In this document: piece by piece, positions 7,964 to 11,268 of the stretch
Position numbering within the stretch: the first letter of the stretch is position 1
Layout: the number at the start of each line of letters is the position of its first letter
NCBI GenBank assembly: GCA_902465425.1
Contig: CABQNA010000032.1
Coordinates: 1 to 11,268 of the forward strand
Origin: an uncultured Collinsella sp.
GTDB taxonomy: Bacteria > Actinomycetota > Coriobacteriia > Coriobacteriales > Coriobacteriaceae
Length of the DNA stretch: 11,268 nt
Direction: 5' to 3'
The notes under the pieces: model-generated
What the model was told of the DNA's origin: nothing
Databases searched by the model: none
The model's input: only the letters and a program-made list of their open reading frames with translations
Position numbers and translations under genes: made by a program

Positions 7964-8076
7964 TATGGGGAAACGGAAGCTATAGATGAGGCGCCGGGGA
8001 GGCAGAGAAATCATCGATTGGGTCAGGCCGACCGCCAAACACAACGCACGCATCTCAATCTGTCAGCCAAATCATT

Positions 8077-8090
8077 CGAACAGCTGTTCG
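8077..8090. promoter_or_regulatory. LexA (SOS) box in the GyrI-like gene promoter
   Basis: CGAACAGCTGTTCG is a perfect 14-bp palindrome. It fits the Gram-positive/actinobacterial SOS operator CGAAC-N4-GTTCG exactly. It lies 56 bp before the ATG of the GyrI-like gene and just upstream of two overlapping -10 candidates, so bound repressor would cover the -35 region. The other nearby gene, the ABC ATPase, starts more than 200 bp away in the opposite direction. Confidence 0.8.
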
Positions 8091-8094
8091 TTTC

Positions 8095-8105
8095 TATGAT
8101 ATGAT
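8095..8105 (+). promoter_or_regulatory. -10 region of the GyrI-like gene promoter
   Basis: Two overlapping TATGAT hexamers (8095-8100 and 8100-8105) each match the -10 consensus at five of six positions. No good -35 is present at the right distance; the SOS box occupies that position. This would give a leader of about 35 nt before the ATG at 8147. Confidence 0.55.
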
Positions 8106-8146
8106 TCCGTTATCTAAGCAGGCCAATACGCAGAAAGGCGGCCAAC

Positions 8147-8785
8147 ATGGCGTTCGACTTTAAGAAGGAATGCAAGGAGCTCTACAGACCTGCGAGCAAG
8201 CCGAGTATCGTAACTGTCCCGCCTATGAGCTACGTTGCCGTTCGCGGAAAGGGCGACCCAAATACCGAAGGTGGCGAGTATCAAAACGCCCTGCCGCTGC
8301 TTTACGGCATCGCCTATACCGTCAAGATGTCGAAGAAAGGCTCAAGGAGTATCGAAGGCTATTTCGACTTTGTGGTACCTCCGCTCGAGGGTTTCTGGTG
8401 GCAAGACTCCCCGAGCGGCGACATCGATTATGTACGCAAGGACGATTTCAACTTTATCTCGTGCATCCGCCTGCCCGATTTCGTCACCCGAGATGACTTT
8501 GACTGGGCGGTCGCGGAAGCCACGGCCAAAAAGAAACTGGACTTTTCCGCCGTCGAACTGCTTAAAGTTGACGAGGGCCTCTGCGTTCAATGCATGCACA
8601 CCGGGCCCTACGACAACGAACCGGCGACCGTAGACGCTATGCATGAATACGCGACCGAGCTGGGCTATGTCCCCGACCTCTCAGACACCCGTTTACATCA
8701 CGAAATCTATCTCTCCGATCCACGCAAATGTGCACCGGAGAAACTTAAGACTGTGGTTCGTCATCCTATCAAGCGCGCTGAATAG
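8147..8785 (+). CDS. GyrI-like domain protein, probably SOS-induced
   Basis: A stand-alone GyrI-like (SHS2/SOUL-fold) small-molecule-binding protein of 212 aa with no DNA-binding domain. Characteristic segments are VPPMSYVAVRGKGDPN (24-39), LLYGIAYTVKM (51-61), GYFDFVVPPLEGFWW (71-85), MHTGPYDNEPATVDAMHEY (150-168) and HHEIYLSDPRK (184-194). The aromatic residues Phe83, Trp84, Trp85 and Tyr188 plus Glu186 are the obvious pocket candidates. Members of this family include gyrase inhibitors, drug-binding effector domains and, as I recall, hydrolases that open the cyclopropane ring of DNA alkylators such as yatakemycin (for example YtkR7 and Listeria Lin2189). AGAAAGG before the ATG is a ribosome binding site. 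The LexA box makes a role in DNA-damage tolerance plausible. Family call strong; enzymatic activity is inference. Confidence 0.9.
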   Translation: MAFDFKKECKELYRPASKPSIVTVPPMSYVAVRGKGDPNTEGGEYQNALPLLYGIAYTVKMSKKGSRSIEGYFDFVVPPLEGFWWQDSPSGDIDYVRKDDFNFISCIRLPDFVTRDDFDWAVAEATAKKKLDFSAVELLKVDEGLCVQCMHTGPYDNEPATVDAMHEYATELGYVPDLSDTRLHHEIYLSDPRKCAPEKLKTVVRHPIKRAE

Positions 8786-8814
8786 CGTGGAGCGTCATTT
8801 CACGCGCTAGGTTT
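8772..8814 (+). terminator. possible weak terminator of the GyrI-like gene
   Basis: AGCGCG (8772-8777) pairs with CGCGCT (8803-8808), and inside it GCGTG (8785-8789) can pair with CACGC (8801-8805). AGGTTTT follows the hairpin. The structure overlaps the stop codon and the T-run is short, so this is only a candidate. Confidence 0.35.
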
Positions 8815-8858
8815 TAAGCCAGCCAACCAGCCGCCTCCTGGGCCGTCCGGTAATTATC

Positions 8859-8885
8859 TTGACGCGGCCCGTCGCATCTTATAAG
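8859..8885 (+). promoter_or_regulatory. candidate promoter of the CLC transporter gene
   Basis: TTGACG (8859-8864) and TATAAG (8880-8885) each match the sigma-70-type consensus at five of six positions. The spacer is 15 bp, slightly short. Transcription would start near 8892, just before a hairpin and T-run. Confidence 0.45.
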
Positions 8886-8898
8886 TTTGTTTTGCTAA

Positions 8899-8940
8899 AG
8901 CTGGAAAGCCTCTCAACGATGCGCAACTCCAGCTCTTTTT
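8899..8940 (+). terminator. hairpin plus T-run in the CLC leader (attenuator or read-through terminator)
   Basis: AGCTGGA (8899-8905) and TCCAGCT (8928-8934) form a perfect 7-bp stem with a 22-nt loop, followed by CTTTTTCT. The GTG start of the CLC gene lies only 15 nt beyond. Either it ends transcripts from the GyrI-like gene, or it attenuates the CLC message. Confidence 0.45.
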
Positions 8941-8955
8941 CTATCAAGAGAGCAA

Positions 8956-10206
8956 GTGTCGGAAAACAAAATGTCGGAAAGCAACGTATCGAGCAGAATC
9001 AAACGCTTGCTCAACACCTATAGCGGCCTCGTGCTTATGGGTGCCGTTGGAATCCCTATCGGCATCATCGTTGGCGCCATCTGCGCACTCTTTGGACGCG
9101 TGCTTCTGGCAATCGGCGCCTTCCGCGACGAACACATCACACTGCTCCTTCCCTTCCTCGCCCTCATGGGCTTGGCCATCGTATTTTCCTACCGCACCTG
9201 GGGCAAAGGCACCGATCGGGGCATGAGCCTGGTATTTGACGTAGGTCACGGACGCGAGGACGCCATCTCCCCGCGTTTGGTGCCGCTCATTATGTTGAGC
9301 ACGTGGGGGACGCACCTCTTTGGCGGCAGTGCGGGGCGCGAGGGCGTGGCCGTGCAGATTGGTGCAACCGTCTCGCACTGGATCGGCAGGCGTCTACCTT
9401 TCCGAAACCCCGGCAACACGTTTTTGCTCATTGGTATGGCCGCTGGCTTTGCCGGGCTCTTTCGAACGCCTCTTGCTGCCACGGTCTTTGCTATCGAAGT
9501 ACTGGTCGCAGGACGCATGGAATACCGCGCGCTGTTTCCCGCGCTTACGGCCTCGCTCGCCGCAAGTATGACCTCCGGCGCCCTGGGACTCGAGAAGTTC
9601 AAAGTCGCCGTTGTCGCCTCATACGCGCTTGATCTCCCCGGTCTTGGACGGCTAGCGCTGTTGGGTATCGCGTTTGGCATGGTAGGCGGCGCCTTTGCCT
9701 GGTGCCTTGCCCACGCCAAGACCCTTGCGGCGCGACTGCTCCCCAACCCCTATGTACGAATCGCCGTTATGGGCATCGCGCTATCAGCGATTCTGCTCAC
9801 ACTGTGGCAGGGGCGATACTGTGGCCTTGGCACAAACCTGATATCGGCAGCGCTGGGCGACAACGGCAAGATTGTCATCATGCCTTGGGACTGGGCGCTC
9901 AAATTCGCACTCACCATCGCCACGCTTGCCGCAGGATATCAGGGTGGCGAGGTGACGCCGTTGTTCTCCATCGGAGCGAGCCTTGGCGTCGTGCTCGCCG
10001 GAATCCTCGGCATGCCCGTCGAGCTCTGCGCCGCACTGGGCTACGCAGCTGTCTTTGGCAGCGCCACCAATACGCTGCTCGCACCCATCCTTATTGGCTG
10101 CGAAGTCTTCGGCTTTGGTAACTTGCCGATGTTCTTTATTGTCTGCGTCGTGGCTTACCTGTTCAACATGGATAAATCGATCTACGCCCTGCAGGAGCGG
10201 GCGTAG
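8956..10206 (+). CDS. CLC-family anion transporter, probable fluoride/proton antiporter branch
   Basis: A polytopic membrane protein of 416 aa, the size of a bacterial CLC core without CBS domains. The external gating glutamate is Glu129 in GGSAGREGVAVQIG (123-136). The third pore region is GYQGGEVTPLFSIGASLG (327-344), and FRTPLAATVFAIE (169-181) follows the central helix pattern. The usual GSGIP selectivity loop is replaced by a GMSL segment (89-92) with Met90 where chloride transporters have serine. As I recall, a methionine there marks CLC-F fluoride/proton antiporters, and GGEVTP fits the same branch. The role would be export of toxic fluoride. The GTG at 8956 is the longest start; ATG at 8971 is an alternative. 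The two start regions are near-duplicates of 15 nt (MSENK/MSESN). Family certain, fluoride selectivity moderately likely. Confidence 0.9.
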   Translation: MSENKMSESNVSSRIKRLLNTYSGLVLMGAVGIPIGIIVGAICALFGRVLLAIGAFRDEHITLLLPFLALMGLAIVFSYRTWGKGTDRGMSLVFDVGHGREDAISPRLVPLIMLSTWGTHLFGGSAGREGVAVQIGATVSHWIGRRLPFRNPGNTFLLIGMAAGFAGLFRTPLAATVFAIEVLVAGRMEYRALFPALTASLAASMTSGALGLEKFKVAVVASYALDLPGLGRLALLGIAFGMVGGAFAWCLAHAKTLAARLLPNPYVRIAVMGIALSAILLTLWQGRYCGLGTNLISAALGDNGKIVIMPWDWALKFALTIATLAAGYQGGEVTPLFSIGASLGVVLAGILGMPVELCAALGYAAVFGSATNTLLAPILIGCEVFGFGNLPMFFIVCVVAYLFNMDKSIYALQERA

Positions 10207-10232
10207 ATCGATGTCCAGGCAGGCGGTCTCAA

Positions 10233-10311
10233 CCGGAAACGGCGTCCCACTCTGAGGCTGTATTCCGGGACACGGTTTCCGCTTGGGACGCCATTCGGAA
10301 AGCGCATCCCG
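10233..10311. repeat. cluster of four related 14-16 bp repeats between convergent genes
   Basis: Variants of a GGGACGC-GTTTCCG motif occur four times: minus strand at 10234-10248, plus at 10267-10281, a diverged plus copy from 10285, and minus at 10296-10311. Copies 1 and 2 form a stem with 13 of 15 pairs and an 18-nt loop. Copies 3 and 4 pair GGGACGC with GCATCCC (6 of 7). GGCGTCCCA (10241-10249) is also an exact inverse of TGGGACGCC (10284-10292), so alternative folds exist. It lies between the CLC and alkyltransferase stop codons and may end both transcripts; GTTCTTTC follows on the plus strand. Confidence 0.6.
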
Positions 10312-10350
10312 TTCTTTCACGGCATCTTGGCTATGTAAAGTGTTCGGGCA

Positions 10351-10929
10351 CTACTCTTCGTAGGCGCCCTCAAGCCGAAGCAGCCACTCCTTGCGGTCGA
10401 GCCCACCGGCATATCCGTTGAGCGAACCATCGGCGGCAACTACGCGATGGCACGGCACGATAATCGAAATGGGATTACGCGCGACCGCGGCCCCCACGGC
10501 ACGGGGAGACACAACGGGTGCCTCGTTTCCCGGTACACGATGTCGAGCCGCAACACGCTGGGCGATCTCACCATACGTAGCAACCTCGCCACGCGGAATA
10601 GAAAGCAGCTCGTACCAAACTTCACGCTGAAACGCCGTGCCAATCATATGCAACGGCGGCGTAAACCGAGGTTCCTGCCCTGCAAAATAAGCATTCAGCC
10701 AAGCCCACGAACGCTCAAGCACCGAAGACGCCGCACCATTTGCAGGACTCACCGACGACATGCCGCCAGCACCAGAAACTGCATCGGCGCCTTCAACATG
10801 TTCGGGATCTTCTTTGAGAAGCGTGGAGCCAAAGTGCTCCTGCCCCTCAAACCAAAGCCCCGTCAGACCGCGGCCATCAGCGGCAAGCAAGATTTCGCCC
10901 AAAGGCGAAGCAAACGTCGTCGTGACCAC
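10351..10929 (-). CDS. ogt: methylated-DNA--[protein]-cysteine S-methyltransferase (Ogt-type)
   Basis: A suicide repair protein that moves alkyl groups from O6-alkylguanine to its own cysteine, 192 aa. The acceptor is Cys160 in IIVPCHRVVAADGSLNGYAGG. The DNA-binding part is recognisable in GTAFQREVWYELLSIPRGEVATYGEIA (97-123), and RAVGAAVARNP (143-153) contains the arginine-finger region. The N-terminal domain is short and has a low-complexity Gly/Ser/Ala linker (about 45-68) that is probably flexible. The GTG start at 10927-10929 is fixed by AAAGGAG six nt upstream. TATTAT (minus strand, 10962-10957) is a -10 candidate without a good -35. No SOS box is visible upstream. It converges on the CLC gene across about 140 bp of repeat-rich DNA. 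Confidence 0.95.
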   Translation of the reverse strand: MVTTTFASPLGEILLAADGRGLTGLWFEGQEHFGSTLLKEDPEHVEGADAVSGAGGMSSVSPANGAASSVLERSWAWLNAYFAGQEPRFTPPLHMIGTAFQREVWYELLSIPRGEVATYGEIAQRVAARHRVPGNEAPVVSPRAVGAAVARNPISIIVPCHRVVAADGSLNGYAGGLDRKEWLLRLEGAYEE

Positions 10930-10989
10930 CAGCGGCTCCTTTCAAAACTCCGCAACATAATACCGCGAATTGTGCAGACAACCTCAATC

Positions 10990-11140
10990 GACCCCAAAGT
11001 CACCCAAGGCAGCAGGCGCGCAGCGCCGCAGCTGCCGCACGACCCCAAAGTCCCCGCAGGCAGCAGGCGCAACGCGCCGCAGCTGCCGGCCGCGCCCCAC
11101 AGTCCCAAAAGGCGGCAGGCGCAAAGCGCCGAGGCCGCCG
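10990..11140. repeat. three tandem hairpin units with 51-52 bp period
   Basis: Each unit begins with a GACCCCAAAGTC-like box, then folds as an outer 6-bp and an inner 5-bp stem. Unit 1 is GGCAGC (11008-11013), GGCGC, loop GCA, GCGCC, GCTGCC (11031-11036). Unit 2 has the same stems at 11059-11064 and 11082-11087 with loop AAC. Unit 3 has GGCGGC (11111-11116) and GCCGCC (11134-11139) with loop AAA. The A-T pair of units 1 and 2 becomes G-C in unit 3 on both sides, so pairing is preserved. Short minus-strand reading frames crossing it are low-complexity and not credible genes. The array lies upstream of the alkyltransferase gene. Confidence 0.75.
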
Positions 11141-11268
11141 CCGGGACCAGGGCCCGCAACAGCCACGCACCCCCACATCAGCCCAGCGGCCCCAACCAAC
11201 AACGGCCCCATCGCAGACCGCTCGCAGCAGCGTCACCGCAGGCGGGGGCCGGGCTTAGTTTTCAGAAC
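11141..11268. other. gene-free GC-rich end of the window
   Basis: This continues the non-coding DNA upstream of the alkyltransferase gene. GGCCCC (11204-11209) can pair with GGGGCC (11245-11250), and GGGCTTAGTTTTC follows, so a terminator for a gene beyond the window is possible. A minus-strand TAA at 11257-11255 could end a gene that starts outside the window, but too little sequence is present to support it. Confidence 0.3.

Noticed and set aside
8021..8033. Imperfect palindrome GGTCAGGCCGACC between the divergent ABC and GyrI-like genes
   Set aside because: It is short, imperfect and GC-rich, with no match to an operator I know; it may be chance.
8786..8955. Fluoride riboswitch upstream of the CLC gene
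   Set aside because: A piece near 8900-8916 loosely resembles the 3' part of the crcB motif, but I cannot find the conserved 5' GGCGATGG segment and pairing partner. A covariance search with the Rfam fluoride riboswitch model would decide it.
10990..11140. CRISPR array
   Set aside because: The units are imperfect, contain palindromes throughout and have no uniform spacers; no cas genes are present.
10863..11236. Short minus-strand reading frames upstream of the alkyltransferase gene
   Set aside because: They are low-complexity Leu/Gly/Ala/Arg repeats produced by the tandem hairpin units, and some overlap the alkyltransferase start.

Overview
The base composition, the M18 aminopeptidase, the phosphofructokinase type and the structured, palindrome-rich intergenic DNA suggest a high-GC Gram-positive gut actinobacterium. 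A Coriobacteriia member such as Collinsella is my best guess. This is inferred from protein flavour and base composition, not from a marker gene. There are no rRNA or tRNA genes, no transposase, no phage genes and no CRISPR array. The window is ordinary chromosome.

Layout. An M18 metallo-aminopeptidase (14-1399, minus) is divergent from a membrane-anchored Ntn hydrolase of the choloylglycine hydrolase / linear amide C-N hydrolase type (1561-2646, plus). A phosphofructokinase with a mixed ATP/PPi signature follows (2786-3865, plus). After it comes a 537-bp gene-free stretch (3866-4402) holding a large nested palindrome, a second inverted-repeat element and a terminator for the leftward operon. 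That operon encodes a LolD/MacB-type ABC ATPase (7174-7875) and a 925-residue FtsX-type permease (4403-7180), which overlap by 7 nt. Divergent from it, a GyrI-like protein (8147-8785, plus) has a perfect 14-bp SOS (LexA) box in its promoter. A CLC-family anion transporter with features of the fluoride/proton antiporter branch comes next (8956-10206, plus). It converges on an O6-alkylguanine-DNA alkyltransferase (10351-10929, minus). The last 339 bp hold no gene I can support, but they contain three tandem hairpin units of 51-52 bp.

How the genes fit together. There is no single pathway. The left half is peptide/amide hydrolysis and glycolysis. The right half leans towards chemical defence: a putatively SOS-induced GyrI-like protein, a putative fluoride exporter and direct-reversal DNA repair. 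The most testable lead is the LexA box in front of the GyrI-like gene, because some GyrI-like proteins hydrolyse cyclopropane-bearing DNA alkylators. The most unusual DNA structures are the 185-bp nested palindrome whose outer arm contains the phosphofructokinase stop codon, and the hairpin array with a compensatory base-pair change.
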